DNA of 64,000 nt from Panax quinquefolius (Eukaryota; Streptophyta; Magnoliopsida; Apiales; Araliaceae), in assembly GCA_020205615.1 (NCBI GenBank), contig CM035170.1, positions 8,426,311-8,490,310 on the forward strand, given 5' to 3'. A program made the position numbers and the translations under genes. Positions within the stretch are counted from its first letter, which is position 1. Each line of letters starts with the position of its first letter. Below, in pieces: positions 34,148 to 46,700 of this stretch. The notes under the pieces were generated by a model. That model saw nothing but the letters and a program-made list of their open reading frames with translations. It was not told the origin of the DNA and made no database searches.

Positions 34148-36600
34148 TGTGACGCCCCCAAAATAGGTATACAATACCCATTCTGAGTCACCAAATACAT
34201 GGTACAGAAAGCAAACTACAACTTCAATAATACTTCAATAATACAATTGTCGTGCAAAATACGACAACACATACTGTGAGTTTAAATACAAATATTGTCT
34301 TCTATACAATATCCACACTCAACTAAGTCCTCATTACAATTATTCAAACACTATTTTACAGAAATAGTGAGGACTGCTAAAACATCTTTCTAGAACCATC
34401 ACTCCATACCCCGACTAGATCCTGCTATGTTCTCACCTCCCGAGAAGAAAAATGGAACAAAAAGGAAAAGGGTGAGCTCAACTAGCCCAGTAAAGAATAT
34501 TATAACTAAGATAATATACAAAAAATTTGATAAAATATAATAGACAACAAGTTTTAGATCAATAATTGCAGCGGAACAGCAATCCATTAGAAGAGTCATG
34601 TAGAGAAAGAATTCTACTATCTTCTAAGATTTAAAAGTCCATCATCAATATTTTATCCCTGTAACATCAATCAATATACATCTTGAATCAAATATTCATC
34701 TTTGCACTATAGGCCAAAGATATTCATTTGTATCACTAGTTGGTCATGTTCATCTCAACACATGTTCATCTTTGCACTACGGGCCAAAGATATTCATTAG
34801 GTAATCATTCATCTTTGCACTACAGGCCAAAGATATTCAGTAATATCATCATTTAGGACTGAGGATGGTGAAAAATATTTTAAAGGAACGAATCCAGTGA
34901 AACAAAATAACAAATATTAGATATTCGTATTACAGTTTATCCAAAATCAATAATACTCCATAATAACCAATTTTAAAGAAAAATTCAAGAATAAAGATCA
35001 AAACATGGATATAATCAAAGATAGTAACCATAATAGACATCTTGGACAAAAAGAAGAAAATTTCATTTTTCGATGAATAGTCTTAGATTCGTGAATAGTC
35101 TTTATATCATCGTGAATAATTAATAGATATCGTGAATAAGTAACCCCACACAAAAAAGTTCCAAATTTGATAAAAAAATTCATTCCAATATTTCGGCATA
35201 ATGATATTGAAGAAAATAATATCATTTACGAATAAAATAGCATCCCTTACCTCAAAATATCCGTACTTGACTGAATTTCGGATATAGTGCTGACAGAAAC
35301 TTGCATTGAATATCAACTCTCGAAGTATCAAAATACTCACAAAAATATGCTCGATAATCCAGAGAGAAAAAAAACTTGTTTCTGGTGTGATTTTTAATTC
35401 TAACCTAAGCATCTATTTATAGGAAAATGCTAGAACGCCAAACGAGACTAAAATAATAAAATAATATTATTTCTAAAATCAATTCTACGCACCAACCAAG
35501 ACCAGCCACTAGCCTGCCAATTCTGAAAAAATTTCAGCAGTCCACATGTTGTTAACCAAAGTGGGTCCCACCCATAAATTTAATAAAAATCATTTTATTA
35601 TCCGAAACTTCAATAATTCATAGAAAATAGCCTGTTTATCAGAAAAATATGAATTTTATATCCATTCTGCCTGAAATCGAATTCTCTACAACTTTGTAGC
35701 TTTGAGTATTTCCAAATTCCAAACATAAAATATCTGAAATCCACAAACGGGGGATTTTTAATACCTCCACACTGACAAAATACTGATAAAACACCTCAGC
35801 ATTAATTCCTTCATTTTTATCCACATAAAAATAAATATATCCATCATTTATATTTATATAAAATAAATATTTCCTTATCATATAAATCAATAATTAATTA
35901 TTCATAAATAATATTACAGAATCACAATTATGACAACCAGGCCGTTCCCAGGAAAGAGGGGGCTTTCCAATAATCCTTCTTAGCCTTGATTAGGTGACCA
36001 AACCTCTCCTTGACAAAACTTTCTAGACATTGCCAATAATGCTATCTAATAATATTATTCAAATAATATGAATTATTGATCCGATAATAGAAATCTTTGT
36101 GCGTTGATAATTATTGAAACAACAATAATATAAAATATCAACGCAGCAATTATTGAATCAATAAAATAAAATATTGAATAGTAATTACTGTAACAATTAT
36201 TGAGTAGTGCCTTTTTACGTAAGAATCAATAATTCAAAAATATTGTGCATCCACGCGTATTACTGTATTTTAACCACCGGGTATTTCAACAGTGTTAATG
36301 GTAACAACTACGCCGTTATTTATAAAAACGCAAACTTGTCGTTTTCTTCATCCAACAGTTATTCTGTTATGGGGCCCACAAACGACTGCGCCGTCGTACG
36401 AATATTCCCCGACAACAAGAATATTCCACGACCAAACGAATATTCCCCGACAACAATGATTATTTTATAACCATTTGCTTATTTTACAAAATTTGCACAT
36501 TTCACCCATAACCAGATAATTATATCAAATTAATACCTTATTATTCACAATAATAATTAGAGAAAATTTGATTTTATTTATAATAAGTTGGGGTCTTACA
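34148..36600 (-). mobile_element. 5' LTR of the 26803-36600 element (family A)
   Basis: 2,453 bp, TGTGACGCCCCC...GGGGTCTTACA. Three ATCTTTGCACTACGGGCCAA repeats lie at 34690-34850. The leader motif GGTAAGGGATGCTATT lies near 35235-35250 (minus). The TATA box is at 35413-35421. Close similarity to the partner LTR shows they came from one insertion. Confidence 0.92.
35413..35421 (-). promoter_or_regulatory. TATA box of the element's 5' LTR
   Basis: Minus-strand TATAAATAG. Downstream is an AG/CT-rich leader and the conserved GGTAAGGGATG motif. Transcription would run through gag-pol. Confidence 0.65.
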
Positions 36601-37759
36601 TATGCCATATAATAAATTTGATTGTACAATCCGGATTCACTTACTTGCAAACGACAATAAATAAAATTCGTTTTATGATTGGTTATATATATGGTTCAAA
36701 TAGAAGAATGCAAGATTTTAGAATTTTTTGTCATACAAGAGGTGAAAAATTTAAAAGAGTAAAATTTGATAATAACACTAGATGGAATAGTACATATGAT
36801 TTATTTAAAGATGTTTATAAACGTCAAAATATACTTATGGAATTTTATAACACACAAACTGATCATGAAATAACAAATCAAGACTGCGATTTATTATGTC
36901 AACTTTTAAATATTCTTAAAGTTTTTAAAAAACACACAAAAATATTAAGTGGTGTTTATTATCCTACAATTCATCATGTTCTATTTGCATGTTTGGAAAT
37001 AACAAATATGCTTCAACAATATAAATATGATCCTTTTTGGAGTAACCTTATTTTTAGTATGGAAGAAAAATTTTAAAAATATTTTGAATACATGCCTCTT
37101 CATTATTACTTGTGCAAAGCAGACGTTAAACCACATAATAAAATTAGAAGGTGTGGAAAGTGTTTTAGAAGATATAGTAGAAAATATAGGTACTTTGAAA
37201 ATATTGATTATATTAAACTAAATTTTAATAATACATTTCTTTGAATTTTATAGACAATATGAGTCTATATATGCTACATCTACACGCACCACCCACCCCC
37301 CCTTCATCTTCTAAGTTTTCATCATTATTAAAATTATTATCAAAAAACCAAAAACTTCATCACACACAAGCGCTTTAAACGAACTTGGTTTATATTGTAA
37401 ATCTGATTTTAGAAGTTTTATGATCGATCAAGAATTTAAAATTTTGATATACTTGCATTTTGGAAAAATCATAACCGAATAATATCCTACTTTGGTAGCC
37501 ATGGCTCGTGATTTACTAACTATCCAAGCTAATCTTGTAGCTTCTAATCTTGTTTTTCTTTATTTGTGAGTACTAGATGAAAAAGAAGTAGACTTAGTCC
37601 AGATTCGTTGGAGATATGTATTTCTTTGTAGAGATTATCTTCGCACAAAGAAGAATACAAGACGTAATAGATGATCAAGATAGCTCGGAAGATCTTGAAG
37701 TCGGAGCAGAATTAATTAAAAATGTACATTCATTAAGCTTGAAGATATACTTTTTTTGA
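36601..37759 (+). pseudogene. hAT transposase, C-terminal half (core end plus hATC dimerisation domain)
   Basis: Continues the transposase after the retrotransposon, with HIINLIVQSGFTYLQTT, FDNNTRWNSTYDLFKDVYKR and SGVYYPTIHHVL. After a stop at about 37074 the frame shifts. The hATC domain is recognisable at about 37440-37700: YPTLVAMARDLLTIQANLVA, then VLDEKEV and the CRDYL block. In hAT transposases hATC mediates dimerisation. The conserved serine-glutamate segment after TIQA is altered here and stops interrupt it. The reading ends at TGA 37757-37759. Confidence 0.85.
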
Positions 37760-38719
37760 AGATTTGAATAAATAATTTTTGAAGATTTGAAGACAAATAT
37801 TTGTAACCGACTCATTATTGATTATTGTTTAAGTTATACTTTAAAGTTATAAAGTTATAATTATTCATCAAATTAATGATTCAATAAATTATTACTTATT
37901 TTGTTATTCATTATTGTAATATGTAAGTCGTAACTTATAAGTTGTAAATTGTAAATTGTAATACATTACTTTTAATTAGTACATCAATCAAGTTTAAAGT
38001 TGGTTTATTTAAGATTCATATTAATAAGTTATTAATATTAATAAGTTAGTTGATTAAATTTTAATATCAATATAATAGTTGATTTATTTAAGATACATAA
38101 GTTGGTTAATTAAAATTTAATATTAACATACTAGTTAGTTTATTTAATATTAACAAGTTAGTTGATTAAAGATTTATTAATATTTATAGATATAATTATA
38201 TAAATAATTAATTAAATACAATAATAGGTACAATATTAAATAAACTAATAGTTGTGACTTGTTAGTTATTTCTTTTTAACTGGAGAGATTAGAGTTTGAC
38301 GGTTGGTGGCTTGGTAGTTGACTAGTTGGTGGCTTGGTGCACATCACTGACATGAGACATCAGGGGCATAATAAGGCATTAACCATTAAGACATAATAAA
38401 ATAAAATAATAACAATCATCTCTCTAGTCTACTAATAACAAATTAACAATGCTATAGCATGCTGCCTGCACAACATGTCAACATCCCTTTAACAGTACAA
38501 ATTGTCAGCTGCCAATTGTCAGACTTCATTACCTTGAGCCCCCCCATTGCCCGCCCCCAAACCCCAAAGACCCACCATACACATGACAAGATAATTTAAA
38601 AAATTATGACTGACCACCTTTGCTTGCCCCAAGGCACAACTTTGATGCAGCTTCTGATCTCTTCAAACCACAATTTTATTGCATAAGATCGGCTAACTTT
38701 GATGCTCAAGGCCCAAAAG
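37760..38719. other. hAT 3' non-coding region
   Basis: AT-rich stretch with direct repeats of TTAATATTAATAAGTTAGTTGATTAAA type (37960-38200), then a mixed region with GGTGGCTTGGTAGTTGACTA repeats (38300-38340). No gene is visible. Confidence 0.6.
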
Positions 38720-38805
38720 TCAAAGCTCGACTGACACAGTCAACTACCAAAGCTTGACAGTCCCGGATCGGACCGGGACCAAGCCAGGCACATTGTGCGA
38801 CACTA
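38720..38805 (+). mobile_element. 3' terminal region of the hAT transposon
   Basis: Contains CCCGGATCGGACCGGGACC and AAGCCAGGCAC, inverted relative to the GC-rich 5' end at 22058, and closes with CGACACTA (38798-38805), the counterpart of TAG(A/T)G at the 5' end. Subtracting the solo LTR and the nested element leaves about 4.05 kb, a usual length for an autonomous plant hAT element. Confidence 0.65.
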
Positions 38806-39228
38806 AAGTACATAACATATTAACTTCATTTAAGTAATTTTTCAAATTTAAACAATAATTGTTATGAACCAATTTAATTGAGTTACATTATATTTAAACT
38901 TATACTAATTGATAACGTTTTTTCTTTGATCTATTCTAAAATCTAACTTTTCGAAATAAAGTCAAATAAAAGAGTCATTTTTCATGAAATCTCACTAATT
39001 TTCTTAAAACGCTATAAAAAGAGTTTTTTTTGTGAAAAATTATGGAATCGACGTTTAATAAATTATTATTTTATTTTTATAATAAAAAAATTAACAAAAT
39101 GAGTTTAAATTTGACTAAACTCAACATATTTAAACCTTAATTTAAATTCAAGCTGGACTCGTTCACTAAACAAATTGAATTCATACGTAATTTAAACTCG
39201 TATAAATTCAATTCATTTAACTTGATTA
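38806..39228. other. AT-rich intergenic stretch
   Basis: No gene, RNA or clear repeat boundary recognised between the hAT end and the MITE. Confidence 0.6.
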
Positions 39229-39908
39229 GGGGATGCTTGTTTAGAAATTTGAATGGCTAAATACCGAATGGTTTGAATTGGTCAAATAGTTTTGTTTTGG
39301 TTTGAATGGTCAAATCGGTAAGATGAACGAAAAATTGATAACTAAGTGGGTGTTTGTTTAGAGCTGAATGGAGCTGAATCTAAATGACTGAATCGGTCAG
39401 TGCGTTTGTTTTAGTCTGAATGGTGAATCGGTAAGATAAACGAGCTGAATGGCTAAGTCAGATTTTTGGGGCTGAATGAAGTAAAAAAAATTAAAAAATT
39501 AAAAAAAATATTAACTATTATATTAAGTAATATTAAATAAATTTACAACAATTTTGAATTTTTTTAGAGGAGGTAAAATAATAAAATTTTGTCATTTAGA
39601 TGTTTCAGACATGTTAATTATCAAACAACTTTTTTCATTCAGATTCAGATTCAACTCATTCAGATTCAGATTTATTCAATTTTTATCAAACACCCCCTAA
39701 GTTAGATTTTTTTAGCTGAATGGCTGAATGAGCAGTTGAATGAAGTAAAAAAAATTAAAAATTTAATTATTATATTAAGTAATATTAAATAAATTTACAA
39801 TAATTTTAAATTTTTTCAAAAAGGTAAAATAATAAAATTTTATCATTCAGATATATCAATTATCAAACAACTTTTTTCATTCAAATTTATTCAATTTTTA
39901 TAACACCC
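39229..39908. mobile_element. Tourist-like MITE (outer copy), interrupted by a second copy
   Basis: Left end GGGGATGCTTGTTTAG after TTA (39226-39228); right end TAACACCC. The halves 39229-39342 and 39701-39908 match the inner copy in order: the CGGTAAGAT segment, the GCTGAATGGCTGAATGA segment, and TATTAAGTAATATTAAATAA. The type is PIF/Harbinger (Tourist), judged from the GGG(G/T)TGTTTG ends and the 3-bp TTA/TAA duplication. The right-hand duplication of the outer copy is not preserved. Confidence 0.7.
39346..39697. mobile_element. Tourist-like MITE (inner copy) with TAA duplication
   Basis: 352 bp with terminal inverted repeats GTGGGTGTTTG / CAAACACCCCC, flanked by TAA on both sides (39343-39345 and 39698-39700). 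It has no coding capacity. It lies in the same direction inside a related copy. Confidence 0.85.
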
Positions 39909-39997
39909 TAGAGCTTCTTTACGAGCTCAAAGTCCGAGGAACTCAAAAATAGAAAGTACGGACCGTCCGACCCATTCCAAGTGGCCCCTCCCGTCCG

Positions 39998-40003
39998 TAT
40001 ATA
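39998..40003 (+). promoter_or_regulatory. Possible TATA box of the HHP gene
   Basis: CGTATATACC about 700 bp before the ATG but only about 30 bp before a CT-rich stretch (CACCTCTGTTTTCAAC), a plausible start region. An alternative TATATA lies at about 40073. The choice cannot be settled from sequence alone. Confidence 0.35.
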
Positions 40004-40177
40004 CCAGAAAAAACCAGCACCTCTGTTTTCAACTTTTCATCGCCATATCTTTAGTATTCATCCCCTTCTTCTCTATATATCTTTCTGTGACTAAATGTAT
40101 CTATCATATAAGATTCAGCATCCTGTTTGATTTTATTCTCGTTTTTTATTATTCACAAAAGGGGTCAAAGTTTTCAG

Positions 40178-40694
40178 GTATTTATATCATCCATTATCTT
40201 CAAAATAATTTGCCCAATTTGATGAATATCCAGCAAATTTTTCTTTTTGAATATTGGGTCCTAATTTATATTTATGTTGGATATTGTGATTGTTTATGAT
40301 ATGTTAATGGACAATCAATTTTGTAACCATAATCATGTGAACATGGTGGTGAAGCTAAAAAATACAATTGCGTATTTCTTGGGTCGAATTCCCATCTAGG
40401 GTTTCATCAGAAGCAATTTGTTTGATATTTATCTCCATAATTTTTCTCTCTTTCAGCTTGGAAAGTCACAAATAACTTAGAATTGCATGATTTTCTTGCT
40501 TGAAATGCAGAAATTGTATATAAGGAATGACAAAAAATAACTAGAAATTAAGCATTTTTTAAAAGAGACAAAACCATTTGTTTTGTATGTGTTCTACCTG
40601 ATGGTTCATTACTCTTGATCAGTAAAGTAGCTTTTCGTCAAGTTTAATGGTTTCCAGCTATGTACTGAAATATGTTGCTGTCTACTTGTTTCAG
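40178..40694 (+). other. Predicted intron in the 5' untranslated region of the HHP gene
   Basis: A strong acceptor, CTACTTGTTTCAG, ends at 40694, 11 bp before the ATG at 40706. The donor is uncertain; TTTTCAG/GTATTTATA at 40178 is one candidate. Confidence 0.5.
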
Positions 40695-40705
40695 GGTTTG
40701 GAAAG

Positions 40706-43700
40706 ATGATAGATAGTCGGAAAGAAAGATGGACTGTGTCTTCTGAAACATTTGATAGTCGATCTGATTGTGAGGATGGAAGCAGAGTTTTCTCAAAAGA
40801 AGGGAAGGGAAAGAGTCTTTGGAGGAGAGTTAAGTATCAGCTTGTTGAGTACCACTCATTGCCCGGTTTTTTAAGGGATAACGAATATATCTTGGGTCAT
40901 TATCGATCAGAATGGCCACTAAAGCAGGTGTTCCTGAGCGTCTTCTACATTCACAATGAAACTCTGAATGTTTGGACGTAAGGATTTCATATTGAGTCCC
41001 TTTTTTATTTATCCATGCCGACTTTGTTTGAATTTTCTATCCTCTTGCCATTATTTTATGTTTGATTATGATTGCAATTAAAAATTCTAGAAGTTTCTTA
41101 TATGGGAGAAGTACTAGTTAATATCTGGATTGTACTCCCTCCATCCAAAATAAAAGCCCACTTTCTAGAAAAAATAGAGTAAAAAGTGTCATAATATCAT
41201 GATTTTTACCATTTTTCCAATTACTCTCTTCATAAGAATGTTACACCTAGCTTTTTCTAAAATATCAATATTGTTTATCTTCCTCCAAAATAAATATCTT
41301 TATTCAAATAAAGGATAAGGTAAAGAAGATCTACCTAATTACCTAGTAGTTCATAGTTGGTTACTAACCCGGATCAAATCCTGAGTCCGAATCAAATCGT
41401 ACCATGGTCCAGGATCATTTTAGCTCACTATAAGCTCATCCAAAAGGTCATGACTAAAGGTTCTATAGTTGTAGTTTTGGAACTTATATACACATCTAAG
41501 CTAAGTATCCCACATGTTTCGACGTGGGACTAGGGTGTTAAAAGTTGAATTTCGGACACTCGGTTAGTTAAAAAGGAAATCATTGTATTAGCAGAAAGGT
41601 TATTGCAATTCTCAGTATCAAATGGTTATATCACCACCCTATTGATACAGCTCATCGCCATTATAGTTCTGCTATTTTGATCAAGGTCAATATTTTAGGT
41701 CGGCCGTTGGCTTAGCGTGTATCCCTTTATTTTGGTAGACTCTTACTTATTAAGTTCATTGAATTGAAAATAACATACAAATCTCCTTTATAAAATTGTC
41801 CTCGCGTACAAATTTTGTCTCTTTATATCTAAACACCATTCTGAATGAGCACTAGTTTTGCCACCTTATCTCAATCAACCATAAAACTACACAAGAATAG
41901 CACTTTTAGTTTGAGAGATTTAGATTCAGATCTTATATGAATTATGGATTTAAATGAATGGCTTCAATAATTCAGCAGTGTTTACATTTGTATCCTGTGG
42001 CCAGTATCTCTTAGCCTGTGATAAAAGAGGAGGGGGTGGGGGAGTATTAGAGGCTAAATATATTTTTTTCTCTCAGATTCTATTGATATTTGTTTCAGGC
42101 ATTTGATCGGGTTCTTCATTTTTCTGTCATTAACCATATACACAGCAATGAAGGTTCCAAAGGTCATGGATCTCCAGTCAGTCCAACAATTGTCTAACAT
42201 GCTCAAAAATGCTGACCTCAGCAAGATTCAAGCAGAACTCGGGAACCTTCCTTCCTTGCCCAACATGGCTGATTTTCATAGATTCAAAGATTTATTGAAG
42301 ACATCTTTGCCTTCAATTGATTTTCTTCCCTCACTTTCTGGTTGGAATGTACTGGAACTTCTCATGAATTGTTTACCAATGCGTTCAATTCCTGATCAAG
42401 CAAAAGATTGTCTTCTGGTAATGTCGCACTTCATATCTCTCAGTAGTTATCTTAAGTTGCAGTAATTAAATCTCAACGGCTATTAGATATTTATACTCTT
42501 AAAGAGCAGGAAAAGGATATGAAAATACTAGTTGTGCAAATTAGCTTTTGTTGAAAGAATTTTATTGATCAAATGTTTGGCAATGACTGCTAGATTGGAA
42601 ACTTGATGAATTATCTCTCAAAATCCTAACTTTCCTTTAATAAGATCATGAAGTTATACACTTGATTCTGATTATATGTTTAGCTTTACTGCATAATGAA
42701 ATTTCTGGCGTACCTACATTTTCTTCTTGGATCACATGTAAAAGATACATAAATACTCTTTAGCTTCAAAGTTATTAAATATGGGAAATCAACTTAGATC
42801 TCCACTTGTGAAGTCTGTGTGTTTGTATGTGTAATTTGTGGCAAAAAAAGGTTTGTGTGCGTGTGTTTAGAGGTAGTGCGTGTTTATGTGACGCCCCCAA
42901 ATTTGTGTGCTTTCCACAACGAATCTGTTGCACACATCTTCCATAACATTCACCAATAATATACTTGATAAAAACTCGTTTATTTAAAAACTTACAACAC
43001 AATCTTTATTCCAGAATCGTACACTTTACAATTTCCTATTACATTCCAAAGTCATAAATTATGACTCACAATCCAACATCAACCCTTCTTCTCAATTTCA
43101 ACACCATTTATCTAATCTAGACTTTCAATATTAGCAACTAGTCAGTTCCCAGGAAAGGGGGATTTCCGATAAGAATTTCTCCTTATTGGCGCGCAATTAG
43201 ATAACCTAACCCTTTCCTCGACAGAACTTTCTAGATATTGTCAATAATGTTAATTTAGCATAGTTAAATGACTCCTACATAAGGTTGTAAATGAGCCAAC
43301 ACAGTTCGAGCTCGATTCAGGCTCGACTCGAAAAAATACGAGCTCGACTCGGATTCGTTAATAATATGATCCAAATATGAGCATTAAAAATAGTTTGAAT
43401 TAACATATGAGTAGAGTCTGAGCAAGGTTATACTCGACTTGTTTAAGATTCAAACTACTCGAATTTTTTATTGTGATTCGATACATACTCGGTTAATACA
43501 TATTCGATTAGATGTTCGATACGTTCTCTTATAATATATACAAATTTAAATCAAATTAGGATAATTAGTTTTTATTTTGTTTTGTTTTTAATTTTAATTG
43601 TGTTTTTATATTTGTAAAGTGTAATAATAAATATATTTTCTCATTTTTAAGTAAAATAACAAATTCAATTTATAATTATATTTATTATAAAACTAGTTAA

Positions 43701-46700
43701 TATGTGGAGACTCGAATTCGAGCTTGAATTTGAAGCTCGCTAGTAGTTTGAATAAATATTCGAGTCGAGTCGAGTCGGATCGAATTCAAGTAATAAATAT
43801 TCGAGTTCGAGTAAATTATCTGAGTAGGATTTTTCAAATATAATTCGAATTCGAGCCGAATTCGAGTATGAATTTATCATTTCGAGTCGAATTCGAGTAG
43901 CTCTCTGTTCGCTCTGGTTAGACTCGTTTACACCCTTACTCCTACATCTACTACCTTAAATGTATAGTACAAAAACAATACATTCTTATAATAATTCTCA
44001 ACTCTTTTAATGATACATGAAAAAAAGACAACAATAATAATTTCTCTTGACCTAACTACTGGTAATTCTTCCTTAACTGCAAATAAGATTTTATTAGCAA
44101 GAATGAGCACAAATACTCAGCAAGTCTAACAGATAACACATTTTACACTTCTCAAGTTTATACAGATAATAGAGTTCGCACTACTCAAGTTATAGGGTTC
44201 ACACTGCCCAAGTTATAGAGTTCACAATCCTCAAGTTATAGAGTTCACAATCCTCAAGTTATACAATTAATTCACATATCACAACTAATTGAAATTCATA
44301 ACAGTTTTATAGCACATTGTTGCACATAAAAACAGTTAGAAACTTGCACCTAGTCTGAAAAATTTGTCTGATTCCGCTTCTATAGTTTACGTTAATTTTT
44401 GCATCTTTCGATCAACCTATATAATTCACGAGGTCGACATACAATTTAGTCAAAATATGACTCCTTACTTTAGTTCACCTTAACTAGCCTTGCGTATGAA
44501 TTTTATTTCATAACTTTTTCTTTTATGATGTCCGATTACCAAAAACATGACAAAATAAGTTTCGGAAAAACTCAGACAAAAGTATTATATAAGTGTAGCG
44601 CTTGAACGCCCAATTTTCAGCTGTGCAATTTTACCCTACTTGATTCAAACATACATAACTTTCAATCTACTTGGTATTTTTGAACGATTCTTTTTTCTTC
44701 TCGTTCGTAACCTCCCCCTCTTCGACTTGGCTATGAATTTCATGACCAAATTCATATATATGATGTTGCACACCTCTTGAAAAAACTACTAAAAACAAGG
44801 TTTCATAGTTCATACATTAACTTGCTACCACTTGATTCATTTATTTGTCTAAGGCATTACTTACTTAGTTTATCATGCTTTATGACTCACTCACATTATC
44901 ATACAATTCATGCTTTATCTCATTCAGTTAGGTTGTCTAATGAATCAATTAGGTAGCTTAATCTAACAAGCTTTTACAACTAATCTATACTAACATGCAT
45001 ACTGATGTTTTACTTCATTCGATTAGGGTATTACTTAGCTAGCTTAACATGTTTATAAGATTTGCTAATTAACCACATAAATTTATAATTAGTATGTAAT
45101 ACTTCATATTTCGAATATATGAACGCTTAACTAACGAGACTACGACAAGTCGTAAATTACCTCTTGAAGTTGCAAGCTTTACGTTTATCTTGAATAAGCA
45201 AGACTTGATCTTCCTCTCAATTATAAGTATACTTACTATGCTCTCTCTTAGAATTACTTTGGGATTTAATGAAAGTTATTTAACATGGCATGGGGGTCTT
45301 ATTAATAGGCCACCAAGAATGAGGTGATAATGTTCATCACACCACAACCGACCAAAGTGGCCACCAAGCCATAGTTCACATAAGGCCACCACTGCCTAAC
45401 AACTCCACCACTTACAATTGGCCAACAAGGCCAAGCCCTATCACTTATGTCTCTCAACAATGACTTGCCATACAAGAGGCCATATCTCACCTCTTAAAGC
45501 TAGAAAAACACACCTCAAGCAAGACATTGAGCCACATCTCACCTCCCATTGCTTGACAACACTACAAAGCAAGCAAAAATCAATTTGATTACTAACTCTA
45601 CAAAGCAATTATCAATATTTACAAACTTGTAAGTATTACATACTTTTATATTGGCCAAAAAGCCCTCCCTTTCTCTACACCATAATCGGATCCCACCTTA
45701 GTTTTGTTACTCCAAACATAGTTTACTTTCTAGTTAGCTTCTAGTTACGCATTAGTTAGCTTTCCCAAAGTTGACTTTACGTTTTATGAATAGTGAATTA
45801 GCGTTTTTATGAATAGTGATTTACTAGTTAAGTTTTTCAAAAAAATTCTATATTTATACTTATAATGAAACCATAAACATTCAATCACATAACACATAAT
45901 TTCAATCACAAAAACATCTTTATTAATCATATATATAAGGTTGCATTACAAGTTTTATAAGGATTCGGAATATTAAAGTTTAGATGAGAAGAAAATCTTT
46001 AAGCTTTTGGAGAACCGAGTAGCGTGTTATGTACCCAATGATTCTTCCCAATGCTTCTTCTTTGGAAACGCATTGATGGTTTTCTGTCTAGTGAAACGAT
46101 AGTTGAAGAAAATGAGAGAGATGAAAACTATCTTAATTCTTTTTTAAGTAGTAGGCGATATTATTTTGATATATTGCATCAAAATCTTTGCACAAGTATT
46201 ATTTGGTAAAATACTTGCAATAAAGTCGAATACTTCTTAAAATAAAAGACAAAAAATGTTGAATTGTTAATTTGTTATAGATAAACTTGTAGGGATTCAA
46301 ATTCCTCTAGTAGGCTTTGTTCCATAATTACTCTCAGAAAATGATTTTATAACGGTCTTTCCATTAATATACTGACTGACAACTACTAGATCAAAGCCGT
46401 TGACAAATGTTGATTGTTGATATGTTTTTCAGTTAGAAACATTTAACTTGTATGACATATAATAAATGATTTAATGTTATTATCCCTGCTCCTTTGTATT
46501 TATGCAGAGGAGTGTAGAAGGTGATATGGTCAACACTGTAACTCCCCTGCTGCGCCAGCCGATCACAAGATGGCCATTCTTTGCCTTCTTGGGAGGGGCC
46601 ATGTTCTGCTTGCTAGCCAGTAGCACATGCCACCTCCTTTCATGTTACTCAGAACGCCTTTCATACATAATGCTCAGGCTAGACTATGCAGGCATTGCAG

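Larger units (their letters stand above)
26803..36600 (-). mobile_element. Complete Ty3/gypsy (Tekay/Del-like) retrotransposon inside the hAT transposase
   Basis: Minus-strand element of 9.8 kb: 3' LTR 26803-29278, internal 29279-34147, 5' LTR 34148-36600. Domain order is gag, zinc knuckles, protease, reverse transcriptase, RNase H, integrase and a chromodomain-like tail. That order, the tail and the long LTRs suggest the Tekay/Del chromovirus lineage. It sits between two halves of one transposase gene; reading across the insertion restores the reading frame around CHIINLIV. The target duplication is about TATG(T) on the left and TATGC on the right. Each polyprotein domain has at least one frame break, so it is probably not autonomous. 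Confidence 0.92.
42418..46507 (+). other. 4.1-kb intron 2 of the HHP gene
   Basis: Most of its length is a retrotransposon-derived block (42887-45950). The rest (42418-42886 and 45951-46507) is ordinary AT-rich intron sequence with no recognised feature. Confidence 0.85.

Noticed and set aside
40087..40299. 70-codon frame upstream of HHP
   Set aside because: It lies in the probable 5' leader and intron; no conserved product.
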